Source of the DNA: Sipunculus nudus
Lineage: Eukaryota; Annelida; Sipuncula; Golfingiida; Sipunculidae
Assembly (NCBI GenBank): GCA_026874595.1
Contig: CM049314.1
Location: forward strand, 72,120,300-72,184,299
Length of the DNA: 64,000 nt
Direction: 5' to 3'
This document shows, piece by piece, positions 19,552 through 30,461 of the stretch; position 1 is the first letter of the stretch; every line of letters starts with the position of its first letter. A program made the translations under genes and the position numbers. Below the pieces are notes generated by a model. That model worked only from the letters and a program-made list of their open reading frames with translations. It had not been told where the DNA came from and made no database searches.

Positions 19552-21992
19552 TTTAGCTCAGCTGACTTTCAGTCATGCTGGGCTATAGCGATGGGTCTTT
19601 GTCCGTCGTCCTTCCGTCTGTCCGGCCGTCCGGCCGGCCGGCCGTCCGTTAGCAGGGCACAAATCCTAACCGTAGTGGCTAGGGCCATGAACCCTATGCA
19701 GTCTTAGAGAATATAAAAAGATCTCCTTGCAAACCTGAAATTAGGTCACTGCGACCTATATTCTCGAAGTTATGGGGTGTGTTTGCACCCCCCAGAAATA
19801 ACTCTTCGAGACAAAATTTTCATCCCAAACCTTCCATCTTTCACAGACAGCTCAACTACCAACAGGGGAAGAACCATAATTTTTTTGAGGTCAAAAGGTC
19901 AAAGGTCAAGGTCACAGGAGCCTCTTCTTTGAAAAGCCTGTGGATGCATTTTAAGCCAACCCTTTCATCCCAATTCTTTGATTTTTCACCTATAGCTCAC
20001 CTACTAAGTTGGAGAAGAATCCTAAAGATTTTGAGGTCACAAGGTCAAAGGTCAGGGTCACAGGATCCACTTCTTTGAAAAGGTTGTGGACACATTTCAA
20101 GCTAGACTTTTCATTCCAAACCTTCCAGCACTGATATCGCTTCTCTGCCAACAGGGGAAAAGACCTGTTGATTTTGAGGTCAAAGGTCATGTTCACAGCA
20201 CCCACTTCTTGCGTGGAGTCATTTTCAGGCAAACTTTTCAATCTGTACCTTCCATCTGTCATATATGGCTTACCTACCAATAAGGGAAGAAGCCTATTGA
20301 TGTTGAGGCCAAAAAGTCAAAGGTCAAGGTCACAATATTTTATTGTTCTAAATGCTTGTGAGCATATTTCAAGTGTAACTGTTCAACCCAAACCTTCAGT
20401 CTTTCACATATGCCACATCTATGCATCACTCAGTTTGACTCAAACTTCATATTTATGGGTCTTTTTGCTTGAATAAATAACTTATTGATTTTGGGGTCAG
20501 CTGGTCAGCAGGTTAAAGGTTGCAGGTCAAAGTTATTCACCCATTGGTTGCCAAGTAATTACACCAGATTTAAGTGGTTAGTAGTTACCCATCATTTAGA
20601 AAGAATCCAGTTGATATATGGGCAAAAGGCCAAGGTCATAGGTCAGGGATGTTCACAATTACTTATTTTATAGACTATCTCTATTTTTCTTGTATATATA
20701 ACCATCCCACTCCAGCTGGTACATCTCCCTGTGTGGCTGTAATTGTGAGTGACACTGGTGACATATGACTCCCTTTTGTATCAGCCTATTAAGTGATAAG
20801 GCTCAGTGATAAGTACCTCGTTACTTCATAAAAAAAACACTGTTGTCAGAATGCTTCAGCCAGGCATTAAGACTATGAGAGTATAGTATTAGTGTTTAGC
20901 TACTGATTTATAAGATGATGGGAACATTTTGCAGTTTATTTTATGGAATCCTAGCAATTAACTTAGTTTCCTAGATATCTGAATATTTTAATATATATCA
21001 CCACATATAAAAGCAAGTGTTTGTTCTCATAATATGTGGATGTGTACCTTGATTTAGGATGGCTTTTTGTTTTATTTCAAGACTCTTAGTCATGCTTTCT
21101 GCATTTCTTTTCTTTCAGGTTTGGCAGTTTACCTACCCTGCTGACCCCATTCAAAAGCAGAGTGATAATAAAAATATTGGACTTACACTTTTTACAATTG
21201 CATATCTATAAATCTTATATGAGGGCCTGGACATGCCTTTTGAATTATTTTGGGCATTTATTACTGGATAATTTGCCCCAAGTTTGGTCTCTTATTGGAG
21301 AATGTGGGATATCAAATGTCATACTTGTCAGAAATCCATTATGTCTGCCATTTAGCCACCTTAGAAATTCTTTCTTCAGGGCAGTTTCAGTAATTTTTCT
21401 TTAATGTTTGGTCCGATTTAGAGAATGTTTGTTGTCTGATTTCAGACTTGTCAGAAGTCCAATATGGCCACCAGGCAACCATCTTTTAATTCCTTTTTAT
21501 CATATTATCTCAAGAACAGTTGAAGTGAATGCAGTTGGATGTATATTTATGTAATCTTGTAAAGGATTGGGTCAAATATTTCTGAATAAATATTACCATC
21601 ATTTATAAAAGTGCAGTACAGTTGGCTTGTATTGAATAAAAATTCATAAAGAAGCACCTGTTTCTCAATAATTCTTGCATGTATTTCCTTGATTTTTGCT
21701 ATATATTTTGATCTTATATTTGCCCTTTGTGGTGTTCCTTTTGAGACTGACAGGTTTCAAGCAAGCTGTTGGAATAGTTCCTAATAGCTTAACAATCATG
21801 CATTTTCCTCAGACCATCAATTCACTGTGTTTTAACCAGACATAGGTGATATATAATTCTGTTGTCATAGAAAATTTTCAACAAATTGGCCAATTGGTTC
21901 TTTAAAAAAATTGACTGGAAGTTGTGAATCTCAGTCCATGATGTCACAGGTCATGCTTGGCAGCTGAGCGTCATGACCCATGGGTCACTTGT
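19552..21992 (+). mobile_element. Non-autonomous repeat element, copy 3 (sister of copy 1)
   Basis: Begins TTTTTAGCTCAGCTGACTTT and ends with TGACCCATGGGTCA (21974-21987) then CTTGTT. It matches copy 1 base for base over most of its length, with few substitutions. It keeps two segments copy 1 has lost: one near 19720-19765 and one near 21826-21910. The flanks differ from copy 1, so it arose by transposition rather than block duplication. A CCGT/CCGG-rich tract lies at 19605-19650. Three perfect DR1 motifs (AGGTCAAAGGTCA) are at 19896, 20042 and 20177. Confidence 0.75.
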
Positions 21993-22481
21993 TCATGTTT
22001 CTTATGATTAATACGGAATTAGACTTTATTTTAGTTATCTGCAGTTACAATTACTTTCAAATTTATAAACCGAGTATAAGGATATTTATTAACAGCTGCA
22101 GAACAACTGCAGATCGATCGAGCACTGGACCCTTGTTGGGGTCGACCGTGAACAATCTTCCGGCTCCTCTGGTTATACCGGTACTAAAACTCTCAATCTG
22201 TGTTGAGCTCTCTAGAGTCCTGTGTGCTGTCGAGACCACGGAACCCGGTAAAATGCAAAGTTTAACATAATAATTCAGTTTATCAGTTACTTCACCACGA
22301 GCATTACATTTAAAAGATAATATTTTGATAGTTTCAAACGTGATTGCGCTTTTTGCGCCATTGACTCGTTTGAAAGCAATTGAAATTTTATATCCTAATT
22401 TTAAGATATATAAATATTAAATATTGAACCTCTCAACAGTTCGACTACATAACGCAGTGACGTCAGAGAACTGTTTTACAG

Positions 22482-22730
22482 GAGCCTGGACAGCTGAGTG
22501 GTAAAACGCTTGGCTCTCACCGCTGGCGACCCGGGTTCGATCCCCGGCGTGTCTACGAGAGTGGGTTGTAGTTGCCCGTCCAAGGCCGGTGGTTTTCTCC
22601 GGATACTCCGGTTTCCTCCACCCCTGCAGACTACCGAACACCATCAACCGAGCCAAGGAGAGTGCCTCGATTAGTTATAATTACTATTTGTACAATCCAT
22701 GTAAAATAAGTAAGTTCATATAATAACAGG
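22482..22730 (+). repeat. tRNA-derived SINE with conserved central domain
   Basis: The tRNA-like head has an A box in AGCTGAGTGGTAAAAC (22492-22507) and a perfect B box GGGTTCGATCCCC (22533-22545). A central GGTTTTCTCCGG / CTCCGGTTTCCTCC segment (22590-22620) resembles one of the deeply conserved metazoan SINE central domains; I cannot say which. The tail runs CAATCCATGTAAAATAA. A decayed relative at 43640-43830 shares the centre and tail, which defines the 3' end. Not a functional tRNA: the head does not fold as a full cloverleaf and continues into SINE body. Confidence 0.75.
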
Positions 22731-22810
22731 AAATCCTTTAATTTTTTGTTAAAATTGCCTCAAATGTCCTCTTAACATTGTATATTAAAAAATGTCCCAA
22801 TATGTGAGGG

Positions 22811-22852
<42 letters not shown>

Positions 22853-23950
22853 TTGTATATATAACCGTTTTCCTATTGCCCATACATGCATATTAGCATA
22901 AACCTAGAATACTCATTAGAATTATAATGACTTTTCCAGGTCTTTGAAAATCTGGCAAAATGGGGACTTTTAATATACACCTAAAATATCTCTCAAATTT
23001 GACCGTAGGTCATGTCAGCTAGCCGCCGCAGATATTGTTTCATAAGCTCTGCACACGTGGATTAGCGGTAGCGCGTCCTGGCGTCTGTTGGGGAAACTAT
23101 CGACAGGTTCAAAGGATTCTATTTAGACTTGCTGTCTACTTCGTCAGCTCCAGTGTTCAGTAAGATATGTGCTAGTTTAGATCTCAAGAGAGACTTAGTG
23201 ATGCTCTTATGTGAATATCTAATGCCCCTTTTTCATCATACTAATTATAAATTGTTGCCCTGGAAAAAGCCCTAAAGGACCTGGAGTATTAGTTTACCAG
23301 GCGAGATCAAACCCTGTGATTGTATATATGGTGCAAATCAGCTACCCGTTATCTCATGAACCTCAAGATTAATCTGAATCATTACCAAATTTCCCAGAAA
23401 TATCAATAACACGATGCCAGCAATTTCTAGTTTTCAAAATGATGTTTCCACAACTGAATTTTACTGATCAAGAAATTTTATTATATTACGTCTCTGCAGA
23501 TAAGGTGCAAAATCTGTTTCCTTTTATCTCAGGAACCACTTTACCAGACATTACATAATGCTTATTCTCGTGACCGCCCTGATTTTCCCTTGCAGTTGGC
23601 GCCTCATGCTGTAGTTCACTCTCCATAATTGAAATTGTATTACCTGCTCATTCCGGAATACGTCATAAATATTTAAATTTTAACCTTCATACCATGGTCA
23701 GCGGTGTGTCAGAACAAGGGGAATTAAACGTTTGCGTAGAATGGTTTATTTTCAAAATGGCTTCTTAAAAAAATACAAACGTTAACAATTTAAAATTTTA
23801 TTATTTCTGGTGTTTGCATACTTAATGTAGAACCTAGTACCAATATCCTTGGAAGAACAAAATATCCAGAAGGAGCTGTAAGAACAGCAGGAGCTTTTGG
23901 CCTTCTCAATTCAAATTTTATTTTTCATGGATTATGAATTTAAAAGCGGT
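22731..23950. other. Intergenic, with TA tract and weak 182-bp duplication
   Basis: TA microsatellite at 22813-22851. Two related stretches (GGTGCAAATC...TCTCATGAACC near 23329 and GGTGCAAAATC...TCTCAGGAACC near 23511) suggest an old repeat. A weak tRNA-like segment (GTGGATTAGCGGTAGCGCG near 23056) may be another SINE relic. Confidence 0.4.
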
Positions 23951-23956
23951 TCTTAC

Positions 23957-25104
23957 CATGGTTTAGGGATAGTAGAGCGTGATGCTACAGTTTCCTTGTC
24001 ACATATATTCCGAGGGACTATCTGTGCATTCCGTCCATTGTTGTAAATTAGACATATATGTAGAAATATGGCAAATAAATGGATGGACATTCAGGTGAAA
24101 GAATGGTTATTGACGCCATGAAGAAAAGGTCCAGAAATTCGAATTACTGTCTTTGAATAATAATAAAAAAAAAACAAAACTCAAAGCTAATTAATTCCAC
24201 TCCAATGCCATGTGCACAGAATGCGGAATTAGTAAACACATTTATATGTACTAAGAGCCGCTATGCGGAATGCGTATACGGCCAAACTAATCGCTAAATT
24301 TAGCGATTTTGCTGGTTCCGCTCGGTATACTTGTGGGCCCTTTAATTAAATTGACGGGATTGCTCCTAGCATATGATTGATTTAGTCCAAGATAGTCTAA
24401 AAATGTAATGTTTTTAGTGAACAGTGAGAATCCTTAAACAGAGGAATTTGACTAGAGTGGCAAGAAATATTACTGAAAGTATAAAAAAAGAGCTGAAGCT
24501 TTACTACGAAACGTCAACATAAATGAAACCTCATTTTTTGTCATAAACCAAACATTAACAGACATTAAAACTTTACATACAAAACAATGACGGGTGAAGG
24601 GAAACGTAGAAACCAGTAACTCGTGAACCAAAGTTTACTAAATATGAGATATTACAAATAGAATCCTATTCTTACGTACTGTTGTTTACATTGGTGGCAG
24701 TGATAGAGAGTTAACCTTCACAAGCAGGAAAACGACTGCTGCCGACCAAACAAAACGTCTGTATAATGCCCGAGCTTTCACTTACCACGTTTTTTCTACG
24801 GTTCACCACGTTCTTGAAGGTTGTACTAGGATCTGGCCTGTACCTATTTGGAGGACGTTGCTGGTCGTGAGGATCCACGTTATCTTTGAAATTCTAAAAG
24901 AGAATGTGACAGAAAGTGGGTTCTTGTACAAAAATGTTCACCTCGTAGCACCCTAGGTGTTTTGGGGTGGCAAACACTGGGAGCTGGACATCAGCAGATT
25001 CTCTCTTTTTTTTTACTCCAAAACGCGTACGATCGCCGTGGGATACCATTAGAAATGGGTCTTTTCTTGGTTACAGTGACGCTGCCGTGTAATGGTGATG
25101 GCAT
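23957..25104 (-). CDS. Candidate multi-exon gene, product unknown
   Basis: I do not recognise this protein. On the minus strand, an ATG at 25104 opens MPSPLHGSVTVTKKR. The frame is interrupted at a nine-base T run (25006-25014 on +); with one base fewer it stays open to a GTGAAC donor. Two further open segments have good borders. One is 24786-24893 (36 codons, acceptor TTCTCTTTTAG, donor GTAAGTG), rich in Pro, Arg and Asn. The other is 23957-24021 (acceptor GAATGCACAG, donor GTAAGA). The splice phases are mutually compatible. An upstream AAATAAA box on the minus strand near 25380 could be a promoter. The first intron would be only about 50 bases. The gene may be real with an assembly indel, decayed, or an illusion. 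The 3' end was not found. Confidence 0.3.
24289..24308. repeat. Perfect 20-bp palindrome
   Basis: AATCGCTAAATTTAGCGATT reads the same on both strands. Partly complementary GC-rich stretches flank it (CCGCTATGCGG, CCGCTCGG). Could be a hairpin relic or binding site. Confidence 0.6.
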
Positions 25105-25399
25105 TTACTCAACATCTTGAACAAAAATTAAGAATTAAGAAAAAAAGTACGTCTATACGCTTCATAAGCAGCGGTTACGCTCAACTATTCGCTTCACTAC
25201 AAATATCACAGACTTTTCCAACCCCCGTTTGAATTCGCACGATGCAATCGTCAACTATCAACACAGTATGTATACTGACTTGCTGGTGCGGTCTGAGTTC
25301 AGTTATCCCCCATGCACTGTCTTCATATTCTCATTCTTTCAGTGCTACACGAGTTTGATACGGGCGCAGCCGTGTTTATTTAATTTCTAAGCCAATCAG

Positions 25400-26640
25400 A
25401 TTTCTTCTACCAGTTCTGCAGATTTGTTTAAACGCAGAACCAAACAGATTTTACTTTATCCAGTACAAACTGACTGGGTTTTTGCAAAACCTGAATAATC
25501 CAGCTATTTCTCACAGAGTGTGAGTGGAAGGTTAGCAGGAGGTAGAGAGTACAATATCTACTGAGCTAAATGTGTGTACCTCAATGTTGATTCATGACAA
25601 TCTGAACACCAAAAACAAACTATGTGCCCCCATGCCCTGTTAAAATAAAGGACTTTGAATTACCAAGAACTACTAATAATGCGGCTGTGCAGATGCCTTA
25701 CCTGATTTGAATCTGAGATTTGTCTGGATCGCAGTGGGTCACACCCCAGATTTAAGTAATAAGCAAACAGAACCAAAGATGTGATATAACGCAGCAGAGT
25801 TATAACGACGTCAATGGGAAGCATGAGCATAACACATGTATCAAAATAATAAGAGACTGGTTTAGGTATAAAAATGCATGTCGCATTAAATAACGGCCCT
25901 GATCAATAAACACGTTGATCTGACACGGCTCTATAACTGTTAATTATCAACACGACTTCCCCACAGGCGTTGCTCATATACATGTTGTTATCGCGCGGTC
26001 CATTGCTGCAAGTTATTTTAGGTAATATTTACCATCTGGTTCATATACTCTTAAAGTTGTATGTAAAAAAGCATGTGTAAAGGCTGACATTCATGGGTTC
26101 CTCACTTTTTATAAAATGCATCAAATATATACATAGATATTAAGATATCGTTTTGGTTTAATAAGGTATAACGCAATATTTTTCCTGAATTCACTAATAT
26201 ATGAGTATATGAGTATATATATAGACATGTATATACATAATTAAAAACTCAGTATATGTGTGATTATAACGCAAAAATGATTTATCCCACATTATCTGCA
26301 CGTGATTCCTAACTTGGTGACGGTGCTTGGCTTTTATTCATAAACAAATCATAAATAAACAAGTAGGCAAATTCAAATTGTATTATAAAATAATGTCCTC
26401 ATGTCATAGGAGCTAAAGTCTTGATCAAATAAGTGTGAAAACATTTTTCCATAGATCAGGTGGCCATGGATATAGGAAGGATTACTCTACGCATGGTTAT
26501 ATAGCTCTGGCTATCCAAATGTGGTAACATATGCGGTTGAACATCCATTCGACGAAATTCTACCCTTATTCACTACGCAAGTCGGATGCCCGGCCCTTTT
26601 ATTGTTTACTTGTGTTAAATACAAACAAACTTAATATACT
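25400..26640. other. Intergenic DNA between the two minus-strand genes
   Basis: I looked for the missing 3' exons of the SLC5-like transporter here and found none (no aligned membrane segments with splice borders). Otherwise featureless AT-rich sequence. Confidence 0.45.
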
Positions 26641-26643
26641 TAC

Positions 26644-29239
26644 AACCTGGCTTTGGTCAAAGTAGGAAGTACCGCTGAACGTTATGTTGGTTTGTCCCAA
26701 AGTATACAAACTCATTGAAGTGGGCCACAACAATTGACCAAACTGTCATGCGCTTGGTTGGATCAGGATCAAAGCTGAAAGGGGGAAACATATCTTGAAA
26801 AGCAGGGTCACAATTCGCAGAAGAATCAAATAAGTCTGTTTCCATTGATATGCCGTACTAGTAGAGCAAGTAGCACCGACATATGAAATATGCCATACAG
26901 TTTAATATAAATCTGTACCTTAATAGAAAAAAAATTATTAAAGTCAAATAATAATAGGAACAAAAACGTGAGAGCTAACTTGAAGAAATTTAATCGTCCG
27001 CCTTCCTCTGCCAACTCCCACACTCGAGTAATACTTCCAACTTCAGTCACACCCTGATGATAAAAAAATAATAGATATAAGTCAATACAGGCGATTAATA
27101 TCCGTCCAGTGCATAATTAGGTAAATTATTTTATAATATTTTACTGCTTAGCTAGAAAGACCAAATGCTTAGGCGTTGTCGGCTTTAAATGTTGTTGCTA
27201 CTCAAATGTTTATTTGACTTGACTCACATTTTTTGTTGCTACACCATATACTGTCAGTTTATCCATGTAAGTTGAAGAGTGACCGGGACATAATCAGTTC
27301 ATAAATTTAATTGTGAACATACATGCATATACTGATATAGTTACCTAACCATATCAATTAAGAAACAATGCAGACAGGGGGTTCAAACATTTATCGAGCT
27401 CAGGATCCCTGCACAGGCTTTTATGCCTTTTAGAGATTTGGACGTTAAGAAATTTTATTTACATACCAGAACAGCTATAGCAATGAGCCCAAGTATCATA
27501 ACGGTACCCTGAAACATATCCGTCCAAACTACAGTTTCCATGCCGCCCTGTTAATGCATAGTCCATACATTAAAAACATGATTAGGTTATTTTCAGGGAA
27601 TCTGAGAACTAACATCAAAACTGTGGGACTTGTCCTATCTAGAATATACACTTTAATTCTGAAAGCAATATTTTAATTACTCATTGGTATTGTCGGGCAC
27701 GTTTGATTTATATTTATTGAAAAAGGAAGTAATAGCTATAAGTGAAAACATTAAGGTGTGATAATGGAACTATTTATCGGAAACATTAAACTCACGAGTG
27801 CTGTGTAGGCTATTGCCACTCCTGATATAACTAATATGTTAACCCATCTGGGATATCCAGTAACTGTGAGAAGAATAAAGAAGGACCTTAATTACAAACA
27901 ATATGGGAGTGATGTTTGTTTTGCCGCCTTATTGTTAAAGCAATTCAACATCAGTTTGATCCCATAGCAAAAGATTTACTATGCCTATATATTACATTTA
28001 ACTATTTAATTTTATAACAGTTGTCTTCGTTTAATTTTGTAAATTTGGTACTGATTAAAAAGGCCCAATTTCCAATACAACTGTTTGTATTTCCAGCTAA
28101 AATCAAATCAATTATTTTCATGTAAACATCAAGCGCGTACCTGCTTCGACCGAGGTACTTGGGATATATATGATTAACCCCATGTAGAAAATCTGGAAGA
28201 TATTTGGGAAAGATTTCCATCGTTATTTTACCGCTGAGGGCCAGGAGAAGGTTATACGTGAAAACAATGTAAGGAAATGGTATGCTTAAAATGTAAAGAG
28301 GAATTTTCTAAAAACTTAATAATTTCTTTTGTGTAAACAATTACGCAAAGCAACAATGATTAAACATGTTATGTCCTTTTTCTACATAAGCTTTTATAAA
28401 TACCTGGTACACAGATTGAAAGAAAACACAAAGCCTCCTCAGGTTGAGTGACTCGTACCTCAGGTACAGATACTAAAAATACAGATACGGAGAAATGCCA
28501 CATTAATTATTTATGAAACGTTTTCCGAATAATACATTGAATCAGCTGATGTCCTGTTTGGGGCAGAATACTGAGGAAAAAGATGTGGTTCTCATGGGCA
28601 AAGAAGTTAAAACATATATTCGTTCGTCACTTTAATGACAAAATAAAGCGATATTTGGTATTCTGGACTTTGTCAAATCGCTGGTTAAAATGACTGCCAG
28701 TCCAAGTGATATCATGCATGATTCATCAGCCATATGTATCCTTTTATACGTGGTTTTCATTATGGCAGTATGTACAAGAATATAAGACCAGTCTGTTGAT
28801 TTTTTTTTTAATTTTAAAGGAATGGATTGCTATGCTACAGTTGGTCGGAAACACCAAAATCAAGAGGGGCCTCAGTAGATAAAATACCGTATACAGTTTA
28901 CCTGGACGAAACTGGTGATTTTCAGGTGGTACAGCCGAGGGACGATTACCACGGCCGAGATCATATAATTGAAAGCGTTAGCAATAATTTCCATGTAAGT
29001 CTGGCTTCCATACAAGTAGAATTCTGTTGTTTGGCCAATAAGCGACAGAGCCGATAGGGTAGACATGGTCATCGACATGGCAGTCGGAAGGACCCACAGG
29101 TTCCGAATACCTGTGAAATACTCAGACGTGTTGTTCTTGCGATGCCCAGATGTGGAAAAATATAGACCAATTCCAGCGGAGAAGGCGAGCATCAACCCAA
29201 ACAGAATCCAGTCAACCCACCGAAACCGGTTTCATCCAT
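26644..29239 (-). pseudogene. SLC5-type sodium-coupled monocarboxylate transporter, 5' half, frameshifted
   Basis: Seven minus-strand exons: 29239-28902, 28472-28404, 28307-28232, 27863-27796, 27547-27467, 27053-26980 and 26774-26644. They join in phase to a sodium/solute symporter of the SLC5A8/SLC5A12 type. Recognisable segments: GLMLAFSAGIGLYF (TM1), LSALSLIGQTTEFYLYGSQT, GGMETVVWTDMFQG, EEGGRLNFF and FGTNQHNVQRY. Members import lactate, pyruvate and short-chain fatty acids with Na+. Two one-base losses are likely. Near 29224 the ATG-initiated frame (MDETG...) must shift to enter FRWVDWILFG. Near 26668, VQRY is followed by a stop although the next frame continues PTLTKAR to a GTAAGT donor. 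No later exons exist nearby (family length about 600 residues). Either a truncated, decaying copy or a gene with assembly indels and distant exons. Confidence 0.8.
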
Positions 29240-30460
29240 GTTCCTGTGAAGTGAAATATACTACTTGAAATAATATTTACCCTAACCAATTACATCAGTC
29301 TTCCTTAGGAGGGTCACCGTGGTTGCTGACACCTGATCCAGCTAGCTGCTCTCTGATTTAATGTCATGCGTCACGTGATATTCCTTATAACAAGTAGCCC
29401 ATAGGATACACTCGGCTGAATTTGACATAAAGGCAATCCTTGAAATAATTATTAAAACAGCAGATAAAGATATTTTTGGGGGGATATTTGAGTTCGTGGA
29501 AAGTAATTACAAACATTTATAATTGGTGGTTTATAAATCTTTAGAGCTTATTATCGGTTAATGCATGGCCATCGCAATTGAGTTCCCATTGCAAGGACAA
29601 TAGTTTGAAACCTGTATACCTAGAAAAGATACATTTTTTGCATATTATTTTTACAACTGTCCGTCAGTGTAAGGGTTAACAGGAATAAATAAAAATTAAA
29701 TAACATTTATCTCTACATATTACTATTTTTACACCACCTGAAAACATTTAATACACAAATATCAGCAGGTCGTAGAATTCACTACCCATCCACGCAGTCT
29801 CCGAGGACGCTGCATGTCGTTTGGGTGCTGCCGTCACGTCACAGATGATGGAATAGTCAGCAAACTAACACCGTCACAGTCAGTTACCTATTGACATCAC
29901 AAAGAGCTTGGGCCGCAAGTGTCTAGATTTTCTAGATAATCTACGTCCCTGCCTTATGCACAGACAAATTACAGCCATTGGACTTAAGTTTAAATTAGGA
30001 GTACAAACAGGCACTGAAGGCGCTGAATGATAAGTTGCAGGTGTTGACTTATCTTGTTAAGCGTAAAGAGGAAAGTGTCCACGACATCTCTGTTGATTCG
30101 GCACTAGAGCAAGTGCAGGTGCAAACCGTTTGTCAGAAATTAAGCCTATTCGCGCTGCATTGGTGATATAGGTGCATCATAAGATATGCAATCGCTGCAG
30201 ATTGATCCAAGATAGGGACATCAAAGTTAGCATATTCGCGTGAAACTAGATTGGTCTTTTATGAACTAGACGTTTTGACGTTGGAATATATGTTTACTGA
30301 GTTTTTGCCAGATGCCAAAGAAAAGAATCGACGATCATATTGTTTTCATATTACTGTATTTTTAAGTTATTGTTGACAACGTATATATGTGCTTTACTGA
30401 ATCTGTGGGGTATATTTCAATACGGTATACCTATATATTTCTAAAGTATATATTTCTAAC
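29240..30460. other. Upstream region of the SLC5-like gene
   Basis: No supported exon. The promoter of the minus-strand transporter, if active, should lie just above 29239. No clear TATA box was identified. The LINE begins abruptly at about 30462. Confidence 0.4.
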
Positions 30461-30461
30461 G

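Noticed and set aside
22482-22560. A functional tRNA gene
   Set aside because: A and B boxes are present but the arms do not form a cloverleaf, and the sequence continues into a SINE body with a second copy at 43.6 kb.
28827-29268. Plus-strand frames over 28.8-29.3 kb
   Set aside because: Antisense shadows of the first exon of the minus-strand SLC5-like gene.
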